From Hymenobacter puniceus (GTDB lineage Bacteria; Bacteroidota; Bacteroidia; Cytophagales; Hymenobacteraceae): 64,000 nucleotides of DNA. The position numbers and the translations under genes are program-made. Positions within the stretch are counted from its first letter, which is position 1. Each line of letters starts with the position of its first letter. Shown here piece after piece: positions 1 to 7,963 of this stretch. The DNA is taken from positions 1 to 64,000 of the forward strand of contig NZ_JACSCX010000001.1 of NCBI RefSeq assembly GCF_014333525.1, written 5' to 3'. The notes under the pieces were generated by a model, which was not told the origin of the DNA, made no database searches, and saw nothing but the letters and a program-made list of their open reading frames with translations.

Positions 1-125
1 CGAAAGAAGGCGCGCAGGAAAGCTTACCCATTTGTCATTTCCATCCATTCAAAGAACGTGCGTCCCACCCTTCTGGTAGAACTCGGTGACTCCACAAGGA
101 AGTCCGTAGTCATAAGCTGCGCTGC
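1..125 (-). promoter_or_regulatory. Probable rRNA operon leader (16S gene off the left edge)
   Basis: The segment lies downstream of three tandem leftward promoters and has no convincing coding frame. On the minus strand it carries TTCTTTGAA (49-57), resembling the boxA-like antitermination/processing element found in Bacteroidota pre-16S leaders. I infer that transcription continues leftward into a 16S gene outside the window; no rRNA sequence itself is visible. Confidence 0.55.
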
Positions 126-147
126 CCCTTCCGAGCGAAGCGGGCTG

Positions 148-178
148 CAAAGGTACAACGACCTTTTCGAAGTTGCAA
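148..178 (-). promoter_or_regulatory. Leftward promoter, copy 1 of 3 (rRNA type)
   Basis: On the minus strand, TTG (176-178), a 20-nt spacer and TACCTTTG (148-155) match the Bacteroidota sigma consensus TTG-N19-TAnnTTTG. The -7 box sits in a roughly 30-bp unit (127-156) repeated at 222-251 and 319-346, with CAGCCCGC directly downstream in each copy. It is the copy nearest the presumed rRNA operon. Confidence 0.8.
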
Positions 179-242
179 GAAAAATCTTGCTGGCTTTTCT
201 CGACTTTCTGTCAGTGTGCCGCCTTCCGGTTGAAGCGGGCTG

Positions 243-272
243 CAAAGGTACACAAGCTTTTGCAGTCTGCAA
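243..272 (-). promoter_or_regulatory. Leftward promoter, copy 2 of 3 (rRNA type)
   Basis: Minus-strand TTG (270-272), exactly 19 nt, then TACCTTTG (243-250): a perfect match to the Bacteroidota consensus. Upstream A/T runs could act as an UP-like element. Spacing to the neighbouring copies is about 95 bp on both sides. Confidence 0.85.
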
Positions 273-337
273 GAAAAAGTTTTGCTGTTTTTCCTCGCCT
301 AGTGTTTCTCGTGTCCCTTTCCGGTTGAAGCGGGCTG

Positions 338-367
338 CAAAGGTACGTTGCTTGTTGGCTTTTGCAA
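338..367 (-). promoter_or_regulatory. Leftward promoter, copy 3 of 3 (rRNA type)
   Basis: Minus-strand TTG (365-367), exactly 19 nt, then TACCTTTG (338-345). This is the upstream-most of three near-identical promoters. The shared initial transcribed bases CAGCCCGC suggest the copies arose by tandem duplication. Confidence 0.85.
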
Positions 368-525
368 ATCAAAAGGCAAAGTTTTACTCCTCTATTCTCA
401 TCAAATACGACTTAAGCAAGCTAAGTGCTTGTCCTACTGTTTATATAAGCAGCCTGAATATATTTTTGAGCAGCAAACCTTTACCCTAGTGCTGACTATA
501 GGCATGTTATACTGAAATACCGCAT

Positions 526-579
526 ACACGAAGACACCCGGGCTATTTCAACTAGGAAATGCCTCGGGTGCCTTTGTGT
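526..579 (-). terminator. Long hairpin after purA
   Basis: Arms ACACGAAG-ACACCCGGGC-ATTTC and GAAAT-GCCTCGGGTG-CCTTTGTGT fold into a nearly continuous stem of over 20 bp with a short loop, 15 nt after the purA stop. There is no strong U tract on the minus strand. Probably the end of the fur/STAS/purA operon; it also separates it from the tandem rRNA promoters. Confidence 0.6.
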
Positions 580-593
580 ATAATGAATGTTAC

Positions 594-1865
594 TTATATA
601 AGATGTAGTGTACTCACTCTATCAGGGCCTACGCTCACGATACTTACTGGCACTTCTAGGTGCTCCTCTAGAAACTTCACGTATGCTTTAAGCGCTTGTG
701 GCAGAACATTAGGATCGGTAATGGACTGCAAATGGGTGCGCCAGCCGGATAGGCTCTTATATACAGGAGTGAGCCGCGCTAAGTCGCCGTGGTCTGGTAG
801 ATGGTCGGTTTGTTCGCCGTTGGGAAGCTCGTAGTGCGTGCACACTTGAATTTCATCAAACTCGTCGAGCACGTCGGCCTTCATCAGGTGGATTTCGGTG
901 ACGCCGTTCAGCATAATGCTATAGCGCAAAGCCGGTAAATCGATCCAGCCGCAGCGGCGCGGGCGGCCGGTGGTGGAGCCAAACTCCCGACCGGCCTGGC
1001 GGATCTGCTCCCCTACTTCATCGTGCAACTCGGTTGGGAACGGGCCGCTCCCAACGCGGGTGCAGTAGGCTTTGCTGATTCCGTACACCTTATTGATGTG
1101 CCGCGGGGCAATACCGAGGCCCGTGCAGGCACCGGCCACAATGGTGCTGGAAGACGTGACGTAGGGATAGGTACCGAAGTCAATATCCAACATGGAGCCC
1201 TGCGCGCCTTCGGCCAGTACGTTTTTGCCTTGGCGCAGCAGGTCGTTGAGCAGATACTCGGTGTCTGTGAGTTTGAGCGTGCGCAGGAAGTCGACGGCGG
1301 AAAAGAAATCGGCCTCGAATTCTTCAATTTCGAGGCCGCGGCCGTGGAATTCTGCGAGGGTGGTGTGGCGGGCTACGGCCTCCTGATAGCGCTGCTGGAA
1401 ATCCGGCAGCAGAATGTCGCCGACGCGGAGGCCGGTACGACCGATTTTGTCTTGGTAGGTTGGGCCGATGCCCTTCAGGGTAGAACCTATCTTGCTACCG
1501 CCGCGGGCTTCTTCGTTGATACGGTCGAGGGCGCGGTGCGAAGGCAGAATCAACTGGGCTTTGCGGGAAATGTAGAGGTTCTGGCCCCAATCAACGCCAC
1601 GGTCGGTGAGTTTCTGGAGCTCTTGCCGGAACACAACCGGGTCGAGCACCACGCCGTTGCCGACTACGTTGATGATGTGGGGATGAAAAATACCGGAGGG
1701 CACCTGGTGTAGCACGTGCTTGGTACCATCGAAAGTAAGGGTATGGCCGGCATTGGGGCCACCTTGGAAGCGGGCTACTACGTCGTAGGTGGGGGCCAGC
1801 ACGTCGACAATCTTGCCTTTGCCCTCGTCTCCCCACTGCAATCCTACTAGTACGTCAACGGGCAT
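594..1865 (-). CDS. purA: Adenylosuccinate synthase
   Basis: Catalyses GTP-dependent joining of IMP and aspartate, the first committed step from IMP to AMP, in the cytoplasm. The 423-residue length is normal. Visible motifs: WGDEGKGK at 11-18 (GTP P-loop and catalytic Asp13), GGPNAGHT at 35-42 (catalytic His41), GIGPTY at 132-137 and STTGRPRRCGW in the last third (IMP and GTP loops). The ATG overlaps the stop of the upstream STAS gene as TAATG, so the two are translationally coupled. It is the last gene of a Fur/STAS/PurA operon, followed by a long hairpin. Assignment is secure. Confidence 0.97.
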   Translation of the reverse strand: MPVDVLVGLQWGDEGKGKIVDVLAPTYDVVARFQGGPNAGHTLTFDGTKHVLHQVPSGIFHPHIINVVGNGVVLDPVVFRQELQKLTDRGVDWGQNLYISRKAQLILPSHRALDRINEEARGGSKIGSTLKGIGPTYQDKIGRTGLRVGDILLPDFQQRYQEAVARHTTLAEFHGRGLEIEEFEADFFSAVDFLRTLKLTDTEYLLNDLLRQGKNVLAEGAQGSMLDIDFGTYPYVTSSSTIVAGACTGLGIAPRHINKVYGISKAYCTRVGSGPFPTELHDEVGEQIRQAGREFGSTTGRPRRCGWIDLPALRYSIMLNGVTEIHLMKADVLDEFDEIQVCTHYELPNGEQTDHLPDHGDLARLTPVYKSLSGWRTHLQSITDPNVLPQALKAYVKFLEEHLEVPVSIVSVGPDRVSTLHLI

Positions 1866-2212
1866 TAGTTCGCGGCTTTTAACTGTTGAGCAGCCGACTG
1901 TTCGTCGTCTGCAATAGAGAAAATGGCATTCAGCTTGGTTAGCGCAAGCATCTTACGGGGGTGTTCAGCGGGGTTGATTAGCACCAGCTCGCCGCCGCGG
2001 CTCCGAAACTTGGTGAGCAGCGACACCAACACGCCAATTCCGGTGCTGTTGATGTAGCGCACTTCGGAGAGGTCGATGGCACAGTGACGGGCTTCTTCAC
2101 CCAATTGCTGATCTACGGACTGCAGGAGTTGCTGCGTATCGGGGCTGCCGATTAGGTCGCCGGAAAGGCGCACGAAGAGGATGCCGTCTTGGACGGAGGA
2201 TTCTGTTTTCAT
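1865..2212 (-). CDS. STAS-domain protein (anti-sigma factor antagonist type)
   Basis: A 115-residue single STAS domain. The core DLSEVRYINSTGIGVL (48-62) has the conserved Ser56 that, in SpoIIAA/RsbV-type antagonists, is phosphorylated by an anti-sigma kinase. It could act in a partner-switching pathway, but no anti-sigma kinase or PP2C phosphatase lies in the window, so the partner is unknown. The ATG overlaps the Fur stop codon and its own stop overlaps the purA start, which locks its expression between the two. The family call is firm; the pathway is inference. Confidence 0.88.
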   Translation of the reverse strand: MKTESSVQDGILFVRLSGDLIGSPDTQQLLQSVDQQLGEEARHCAIDLSEVRYINSTGIGVLVSLLTKFRSRGGELVLINPAEHPRKMLALTKLNAIFSIADDEQSAAQQLKAAN

Positions 2213-2682
2213 TCAGCTTGAGAACGGGCGGCGGCTTTGGCACGGCAGTCGCCGCACACGCCGTATAGGTTTAAAGAGTGGTGCAAGATATGGAAGTTGA
2301 GTAACTCCCCGACCATGGTTTGTATGCCGTGGATGCGCGGATCGCAGAACTCGACCACCTTGTGGCATTCGGTGCAGATGACGTGGTCGTGCTGGCGGTA
2401 GCCGTAACTTTTCTCGTACTGCGCTAGGTTGCGGCCGAACTGGTGCTTGCTGACTAAGCCGTGCTCCACCAACAAATCCAGGGTGTTGTAGACGGTGGCA
2501 CGGCTTACCTGCAGGCCCTGAGTTTTCATACCAGCATACAGCTCTTCTACGTCGAAATGGCCGGTGCGAGAATATATTTCCTCTAAGATGGCGTACCGCT
2601 CAGACGTTTTGCGCAGTCCTTTATTTTCGAGGTAGGCAGTGAAGATCTTTTTCACTTCCTCGTACTTTTCCTTGTCGAGCAT
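2209..2682 (-). CDS. fur: Fur-family transcriptional regulator
   Basis: A 157-residue metal- or peroxide-responsive repressor. It has an N-terminal winged helix with recognition segment VSRATVYNTLDLL, a histidine-rich metal site (YRQHDHVICTECHKVVEF) and two CxxC pairs (CTEC and CGDC) for structural zinc. It is promoter-proximal in an operon with the STAS and purA genes, overlapping the former by four bases (ATGA). A -7 element lies at 2714-2721. Which metal it senses (Fe, Zn, or peroxide as in PerR) cannot be told from sequence alone. A second, divergent Fur-type gene is at 53433. Confidence 0.92.
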   Translation of the reverse strand: MLDKEKYEEVKKIFTAYLENKGLRKTSERYAILEEIYSRTGHFDVEELYAGMKTQGLQVSRATVYNTLDLLVEHGLVSKHQFGRNLAQYEKSYGYRQHDHVICTECHKVVEFCDPRIHGIQTMVGELLNFHILHHSLNLYGVCGDCRAKAAARSQAE

Positions 2683-2713
2683 TTTAGGCGACCCACTATA
2701 TTAAGGAGTGAAG

Positions 2714-2721
2714 CAAAGATA
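2714..2721 (-). promoter_or_regulatory. -7 element upstream of the fur/STAS/purA operon
   Basis: Minus-strand TATCTTTG matches TAnnTTTG and lies 31 bases before the fur ATG. No good -33 TTG is visible at the expected spacing. Confidence 0.55.
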
Positions 2722-2740
2722 CGGCAACTAGGCGGGAGTG

Positions 2741-2782
2741 CCCGCCAGACAGTTCAGGACGCTCTGAACTGCTTGGCGGTTT
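2741..2782. terminator. Inverted repeat between relA/spoT and fur
   Basis: CCGCCA-gac-AGTTCAG pairs with CTGAACT-gct-TGGCGG around a six-base loop. A T4 run follows on the plus strand only. By position it should end the leftward rel transcript, but the U tract is on the wrong side, so direction is uncertain. Confidence 0.5.
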
Positions 2783-2835
2783 TATACCGTTTTGTACTAG
2801 CAGTTTTCACTAGAGCTTTTTAAAACTACTAGCTG

Positions 2836-5043
2836 TTACGTATCGAAGCGCTGTACCACCAAAACCCCATTCACGCGTGATAGACGCTGGATGAGCTTGT
2901 CCAGATGCGCCGTATCGTTGACGAAGACCATAATCTGTCCTTCAAACATACCGTCATCCGAGTCGATAGTGATGGAGCGCATGTTCACTTTGAGGCTGTT
3001 GCTGATGATGCGCGTGACGTCATTCACGAGCCCTACCCTATCGGAGCCTTTGATGCGGATGCCAGCCAGAAACGCCAGCTCTAACTGGTCGGTCCATTTG
3101 GCGCGCACGATACGGTTGCCGTAGTTAGACATCATCTGTACGGCTTTGGGGCACGATGTACGGTGGATGACAATACCGTTTTCGGTTTCGAAGCCGAACA
3201 CGTCGTCGCCGGGAATGGGGTTGCAGCAGGGCGCAATGCTGTAGTCAAACTTGTCGGTCTGTTCGCCAATAACCAGCATGTTAGCATTCACACCGCGCAC
3301 TTTCTGCACTTCGTGGTCGAAGGCTTTAGGCTCCAGCTTCGACGGCGGGCGGGTGGCCTCTACGGCGGCCTTAAACAGATCGGCCTTGATTTCGCGGCCA
3401 TCCAGCTGCCCGATGGCAATACGGTAATAGAACTCCTGCACACTATAGGTGTTGAAGTGCGCCAGCAGTCGGTTCAGATTTTCAGGTGAAAACTCTACGC
3501 CTAAGAGTTCCAGCCGCTTTTCCACCAGGAAACGGCCATCCTCGGCTTTAGCCCGTTTGTCGTCGCGGAGCCAGTCCTTGATTTTGGAGCGGGCCTTGGA
3601 GGTGATGACGTACTGCAGCCATTCTTCGGTGGGCTTTTGCTTCTGCGACGTCAGGATTTCGACCTGGTCGCCGTTGCGGAGCTGGTAGCTTAGCGGCTGT
3701 AGTTTCTGGTTAACCTTAGCGCCGAGGCATTGCAACCCGATATGGGTGTGGATATCGAAGGCAAAATCCAGCGCTGTGGCTTTATCAGGTAGAATAATCA
3801 GTTTGCCTTTAGGCGTGAAGGCATATACCTCCTTTACAAATAGGTTCTGGCGAAACTCGTCCATGAATTCCAGCGCACTGGAATTGTTGGTTTCGAGCAT
3901 TTCGCGCACTTTGTTGATCCAGGCTTCCAGCGTGGATTCGGGCTGAATAGCACCGGTGTCTTTGTACTTCCAGTGGGCGGCATAGCCTTTCTCGGCAATG
4001 TCGTCCATGCGGCGGCTCCGGATCTGCACTTCCACCCATTGGCCTGAGCGGCTCATAACAGTGGTATGCAGACTTTCGTAGCCGTTGGCTTTGGGCGTGC
4101 TCACCCAATCGCGCAGCCGGTCGGGGTTGGGCTGGTAGAAGTCCGTGACGATACTGTAGACCTGCCAGCACGCGGCCTTCTCCTGCTCCTGCGGCACTTC
4201 CAGAATCACGCGGATGGCAAACAGGTCATACACCTCGTCGAAGGTGATGTTCTGTTTGCGCATCTTCTTTAAGATAGAGTAGATGCTTTTGGGGCGGCCC
4301 TTGATTTCAAACGAGAAGCCCTGCGCCGACAGCTCTTCGTCAATCGGCTGCACAAACTCCTTGATAAACCGGTTACGGGCACTGCGGCTCTGGCGCACGC
4401 GGTTTACCAGTTCATTGTACACCTCTGTATCGGTGTATTTGAGGTGCAGGTCTTCCAGCTCGGTTTTAATGGCGTAGAGGCCCAGCCGGTGGGCCAGCGG
4501 TGCGTAGAGGTAGATAGTTTCCGACGAAATCTTGAGCTGCTTGTGACGCGGCATTGAGTCGAGGGTCCGCATGTTGTGCAGACGGTCGGCGAGCTTGATG
4601 AGAATCACGCGCACATCTTCGGAAAGCGTGAGCAGCATCTTGCGGAAGTTCTCGGCCTGCTCAGAAGTACCGTACTCGAAAACGCCCGATATTTTGGTTA
4701 GGCCATCGACAATGCGGGCCACCTTATGGCCAAACTCGCGCTCCACGTCGGCAATTTCCCAAGGTGTATCCTCCACCACATCGTGCAGCAGCGCCGCCAC
4801 AATGCTGGTAGTGCCCAGCCCGATTTCCTCTACCACAATCTGCGCTACTGCCAGCGGGTGCAGAATGTAGGGCTCACCGGACTTGCGGCGCATGTCTTTG
4901 TGGGCCTCCAGTGAGGTATTGAATGCCTTTTTGATCAGCTTAGCGTCGCCTTCCTTCAGATACGGCTTGGCCGTGCGGAGGAGGCGGCGGTATTGGCGCA
5001 GGATTTCCTGGCGCTCTATTTCGGGGTCGATGAGGGTGGCCAT
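2836..5043 (-). CDS. Bifunctional (p)ppGpp synthetase/hydrolase, Rel/SpoT family
   Basis: Long RelA/SpoT homolog of 735 residues from the ATG at 5043 (MATLIDPE); an in-frame upstream extension to 5076 looks untranslated. Domain order: HD hydrolase with ALLHDVVEDT (HD pair about 87-88); synthetase domain about 240-350 with RPKS and the STPKANGYESLH segment; TGS domain from VYAFTPKGK about 407; C-terminal ACT domain with VGLVNDVTRIIS. The basic RxK signature in the synthetase domain is typical of enzymes that both make and degrade ppGpp, and the HD motif is intact. It would control the stringent response. Transcribed alone, upstream of the Fur operon. Confidence 0.95.
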   Translation of the reverse strand: MATLIDPEIERQEILRQYRRLLRTAKPYLKEGDAKLIKKAFNTSLEAHKDMRRKSGEPYILHPLAVAQIVVEEIGLGTTSIVAALLHDVVEDTPWEIADVEREFGHKVARIVDGLTKISGVFEYGTSEQAENFRKMLLTLSEDVRVILIKLADRLHNMRTLDSMPRHKQLKISSETIYLYAPLAHRLGLYAIKTELEDLHLKYTDTEVYNELVNRVRQSRSARNRFIKEFVQPIDEELSAQGFSFEIKGRPKSIYSILKKMRKQNITFDEVYDLFAIRVILEVPQEQEKAACWQVYSIVTDFYQPNPDRLRDWVSTPKANGYESLHTTVMSRSGQWVEVQIRSRRMDDIAEKGYAAHWKYKDTGAIQPESTLEAWINKVREMLETNNSSALEFMDEFRQNLFVKEVYAFTPKGKLIILPDKATALDFAFDIHTHIGLQCLGAKVNQKLQPLSYQLRNGDQVEILTSQKQKPTEEWLQYVITSKARSKIKDWLRDDKRAKAEDGRFLVEKRLELLGVEFSPENLNRLLAHFNTYSVQEFYYRIAIGQLDGREIKADLFKAAVEATRPPSKLEPKAFDHEVQKVRGVNANMLVIGEQTDKFDYSIAPCCNPIPGDDVFGFETENGIVIHRTSCPKAVQMMSNYGNRIVRAKWTDQLELAFLAGIRIKGSDRVGLVNDVTRIISNSLKVNMRSITIDSDDGMFEGQIMVFVNDTAHLDKLIQRLSRVNGVLVVQRFDT

Positions 5044-5274
5044 GCTACACGGGCGGCGCCAGGGCGCCAGAGTCAAGAGATGCTAAAGTACGGCATGAAG
5101 CGCAAGCTTTGGCCTGCGCCGGGCAGAATATGGCCGCTGACTATTCTTGAACAATGCGCTGCCCCGGATGGTGCGCACCGGCAAACAGTCCTGCTAAAAC
5201 AGCCTTCAGGCCCCTCTTACTCACCTCTTGTGTCGGATAAGAAAGTCTACTGAAAAGCTAAAGCGCCGGCTACA

Positions 5275-5305
5275 TTGGAATTTTCAATTGGCTTCCGTAG
5301 CTTTG
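5275..5305 (+). promoter_or_regulatory. Promoter for tRNA-Leu
   Basis: TTG (5275-5277), 20 nt, TAGCTTTG (5298-5305) fits the Bacteroidota consensus and ends 28 bases before the tRNA 5' end. Confidence 0.7.
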
Positions 5306-5332
5306 CGCCCCCGAGGCAGTTGGCCTCCGGAC

Positions 5333-5414
5333 GCGGATGTGGCGAAATTGGTAGACGTGCCAGACTTAGGATCTGGTGCCGCAAGGCGTGTGGGTTCGAG
5401 TCCCTCCATCCGCA
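5333..5414 (+). tRNA. tRNA-Leu (anticodon UAG)
   Basis: 82-nt type II tRNA. The acceptor stem is GCGGATG / CATCCGC with discriminator A. The anticodon arm CCAGA-CTTAGGA-TCTGG gives anticodon TAG. A long variable arm (TGCCGCAAGGCGT) is typical of Leu, and the T loop is TTCGAGT. The 3' CCA is not encoded. It has its own promoter (5275-5305) and terminator (5450-5483). Confidence 0.95.
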
Positions 5415-5449
5415 CAGTAGTTTGGTTTTGACTTTACAAACCGCTTCTC

Positions 5450-5483
5450 AAACCCTCAACCCACCCGTTGGGGGTTTCTTTTT
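5450..5483 (+). terminator. Rho-independent terminator after tRNA-Leu
   Basis: Stem AAACCCTCAAC / GTTGGGGGTTT followed by CTTTTT. It ends the tRNA transcript before tig. Confidence 0.8.
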
Positions 5484-5536
5484 AACCGGGTTTTGCCCGT
5501 TGTTTACACCCGTAGTACCCTTAACCGACCCTCGTT

Positions 5537-6862
5537 TTGGACATTACCCTCGACAAGAAAGACGACCAACTGAATGCCATCCTGACAGTAAACCTCACGG
5601 AGGCTGACTATGCTCCGGCGGTTGATGCCAAGCTGAAGGACTACAGCAAGAAGGCGCAGATCAAAGGGTTCCGCCCAGGCAAAGTACCGGCTACGCTGGT
5701 GCGCAAGATGTACGGCAAAGGCATTTTGGCCGACGAAATCAACGCGTTGCTGGGTAAGGCAGTAGACGGCTATATCAAAGACAACAACCTCAAAATCCTG
5801 GGCGAGCCCCTGCCGATGTCCAACAACATCGACCTGGACGCGCAGAAAGACTACGCATTTCAGTTCGAGCTAGGCTTGCTGCCCGACTTCGAGCTGCCTG
5901 CCGACCAGAGCGTAACCGTTGACCGCCATAAGGTTGACCTTGACGAAAACACCCTCAACGAAACCTACGAGCAGATTGGCCGTCAGTTTGGTGAAAACTC
6001 GGAGCCCGAGGTTTCGGAAGCAGGTGATTACCTGACCGGCAAGCTGGCGAAGGCCGGTGAAGAAGGCGAAGGCCGCCCGGTGCTACTGCCCATCAATAAA
6101 GTAAAGAACGGCGCTGATAAATTCGTTGGTGTGAAGTCCGGCGACGTGGTAACGTTCGACCTGAAGGACGCTTTCGGCGACGAGTCAGCTATCCGCAACT
6201 TCACTGGATTCAGCAAAGAGGAAGCTGCCGCTGTAGAAGGCGAATACACGCTGACGGTAGACAAAATCAACCGGAGCGCGACCCCTGAGCACAACCAGGA
6301 GCTGTTCGACAAGGTGTTTGGCAAAGACATCGTGACCTCGAAGGAGGAGTACGAAGAGAAGGTGCGCAGCACGGTACAGGAAAACTACGACCGGGAGTCG
6401 GACAACCTGATGAACCGCCAGATCATCGACAAGATGCTGGAAAGCACCACGATTGAGATTCCGAAGGAGTTCTTCAAGAAATGGTTGCTGCGCGCCAACG
6501 AAGGCAAGCTGACCGCCGAGCAGATTGAGGAGCACTACGACGACTACGAGAAGGAGCTGAAGTGGAGCCTGATCCGCAACAAAGTGGTGGAAGAGCAGGA
6601 GCTGAAGGTTTCCAACGAGGAAATCGTGGACCGCACGATGCAGAAAATCCTGGGCCAGTTCAACATGGAAATGACCCCGGAGCTGGAAGAGTCGGTACGT
6701 GGCTTCGCTGACAACTACCTACGCCAGGAAAACGGCAAAAACTACGTGAGCGAGTATGAGGCCATTCTGGCAGAGCGGGTGCTGGAAAACCTGCGCGGCA
6801 AAGTTGTTGTTAACGACAACCCGATTACGGCCGAGGACTTCCGCAATCAGAATGCCGGCTAA
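5537..6862 (+). CDS. tig: Trigger factor (ribosome-associated chaperone)
   Basis: Binds the ribosome near the exit tunnel and shields nascent chains. The 441 residues start from a TTG codon at 5537; this start places the typical N-terminus MDITLDKKDD correctly, and no in-frame ATG fits. The ribosome-docking signature GFRPGKVP is near residues 45-52. The central PPIase-like region is weakly conserved, as in other Bacteroidota, and the C-terminal arm is helical and charged. It precedes clpP and clpX, a tig-clpP-clpX order common in bacteria. A strong terminator follows, so clpP probably has its own promoter. Confidence 0.93.
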   Translation: MDITLDKKDDQLNAILTVNLTEADYAPAVDAKLKDYSKKAQIKGFRPGKVPATLVRKMYGKGILADEINALLGKAVDGYIKDNNLKILGEPLPMSNNIDLDAQKDYAFQFELGLLPDFELPADQSVTVDRHKVDLDENTLNETYEQIGRQFGENSEPEVSEAGDYLTGKLAKAGEEGEGRPVLLPINKVKNGADKFVGVKSGDVVTFDLKDAFGDESAIRNFTGFSKEEAAAVEGEYTLTVDKINRSATPEHNQELFDKVFGKDIVTSKEEYEEKVRSTVQENYDRESDNLMNRQIIDKMLESTTIEIPKEFFKKWLLRANEGKLTAEQIEEHYDDYEKELKWSLIRNKVVEEQELKVSNEEIVDRTMQKILGQFNMEMTPELEESVRGFADNYLRQENGKNYVSEYEAILAERVLENLRGKVVVNDNPITAEDFRNQNAG

Positions 6863-6888
6863 GCGCTGACATTTTCGGTTTTCGAACC

Positions 6889-6927
6889 AACAAAAAAGCC
6901 CTTACTTGCCGTATGGGCTTTTTTGTT
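6889..6927 (+). terminator. Rho-independent terminator after tig
   Basis: AACAAAAAAGCCC pairs with GGGCTTTTTTGTT around a 13-base loop; the T-rich arm supplies the U tract. Confidence 0.85.
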
Positions 6928-6973
6928 GTCCACGCATTTCGTTTGACTCATTTCATCTCCCCCATTTTCTCCC

Positions 6974-7684
6974 ATGCTGAATAAGAAAGAGTTCCGCAAA
7001 TTCGCCGTCCATGGCCAGGGCCTGAACGGTCTGGGCGTTGACCAATATATCCAACACGTAGAAGGCCAGACCCGCAACGGCCTGATCCTGCCCACCGGCA
7101 TGACTCGCTCGGTAATTGAAGAGCGGCCAACGCGCTTTGCTGAAATTGACGTGTTTTCGCGCCTCATTATGGACCGGATTGTGTTCCTGGGCACGGCCGT
7201 CGATGACTACATTGCCAACATCCTGACAGCGCAAATGCTGTTCCTGGAGTCGGTGGACGCCAAAAAGGACATCCTGCTCTACATCAATTCGCCCGGCGGC
7301 TCGGTGTATGCTGGCCTCGGCATCTACGACACCATGCAGTATGTGAACCCCGACGTGGCCACCATCTGCACAGGTCTGGCAGCTTCGATGGGTGCGGTAC
7401 TGCTGGCCGGTGGCGCCAAGAACAAGCGTTCGGCTTTGCCCCACGCCCGCGTCATGATTCACCAGCCATCGGGTGGCGCGCAAGGCCAGTCGTCGGATAT
7501 CGAAATCACGGCCCGCGAGATTCTCAAGCTTAAGAAAGAGCTGTACGACATTCTGGCCGAGCACACCGGCAAAACCTACCAGGAAATCCACGACAACTCC
7601 GATCGTGACTACTGGATGCGCGCCGACGAGGCCAAAGAGTACGGCCTGATTGACGAGGTTCTGGAGAAGAAAAAGGCGGAGTAA
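6974..7684 (+). CDS. clpP: ATP-dependent Clp protease proteolytic subunit
   Basis: Serine peptidase that forms the barrel of the ClpXP and ClpAP machines. The catalytic triad is visible as Ser138 (LAASMGAVL), His163 (MIHQPSGG) and Asp212 (SDRDYW). At 236 residues it has an N-terminal extension of about 35-40 residues compared with E. coli ClpP, which may be a propeptide or disordered tail. It lies between tig and clpX, consistent with working with the ClpX next door. Its own terminator is at 7812-7847, past an intergenic inverted repeat. Confidence 0.96.
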   Translation: MLNKKEFRKFAVHGQGLNGLGVDQYIQHVEGQTRNGLILPTGMTRSVIEERPTRFAEIDVFSRLIMDRIVFLGTAVDDYIANILTAQMLFLESVDAKKDILLYINSPGGSVYAGLGIYDTMQYVNPDVATICTGLAASMGAVLLAGGAKNKRSALPHARVMIHQPSGGAQGQSSDIEITAREILKLKKELYDILAEHTGKTYQEIHDNSDRDYWMRADEAKEYGLIDEVLEKKKAE

Positions 7685-7700
7685 CCGGCCGCCTGACGTC

Positions 7701-7802
7701 CCGTCATGCCGTCAGACTGAGCTTGCCGAAGCATTCCCACCGCTGGCTAACTTATTTGACTGGTGATGCGGTAGAGATGCTTTGGCGAACTCAGCCTGCT
7801 GT
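7701..7802. repeat. Intergenic inverted repeat, family A copy 1
   Basis: Diverged arms: the left contains CTGAGCTTGCCGAAGCAT, the right GCGGTAGAGATGCTTTGGCG and CTCAGC. Same family as 11505-11600, 17502-17578, 22088-22187 and 44663-44759. Non-coding; lies between clpP and its terminator. Confidence 0.7.
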
Positions 7803-7811
7803 TCTTTATCA

Positions 7812-7847
7812 CTTAAAAGCTCGCTTCGGCGGGCTTTTTTGTTTAAG
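7812..7847 (+). terminator. Rho-independent terminator after clpP
   Basis: CTTAAAAGCTCGC-TTCG-GCGGGCTTTTTT: tetraloop hairpin with a T6 run. It ends clpP before the clpX promoter. Confidence 0.8.
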
Positions 7848-7901
7848 TAGACACCCAACTCATCGGCACTTTTTTAGCCGTGCAGGGCGTTGGCCTTTTC
7901 G

Positions 7902-7909
7902 TACCTTTG
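7902..7909 (+). promoter_or_regulatory. -7 element upstream of clpX
   Basis: TACCTTTG, a perfect TAnnTTTG, 54 bases before the chosen clpX ATG. It supports the start at 7964 over the longer in-frame extension, whose first codons lie upstream of this element. No well-spaced TTG was found. Confidence 0.55.
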
Positions 7910-7963
7910 AGGTGGAGTAGCGCAACCTGCCTCTCCTCCCCTATCCTGAGAGTTCCCTTGGCA

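Noticed and set aside
127..346. Three regularly spaced near-identical 28-30 bp repeats resembling a short CRISPR array
   Set aside because: Each repeat contains a perfect promoter -7 box with a correctly spaced TTG in the same direction; the 'spacers' are AT-rich upstream regions, not foreign protospacers, and no cas gene is present.
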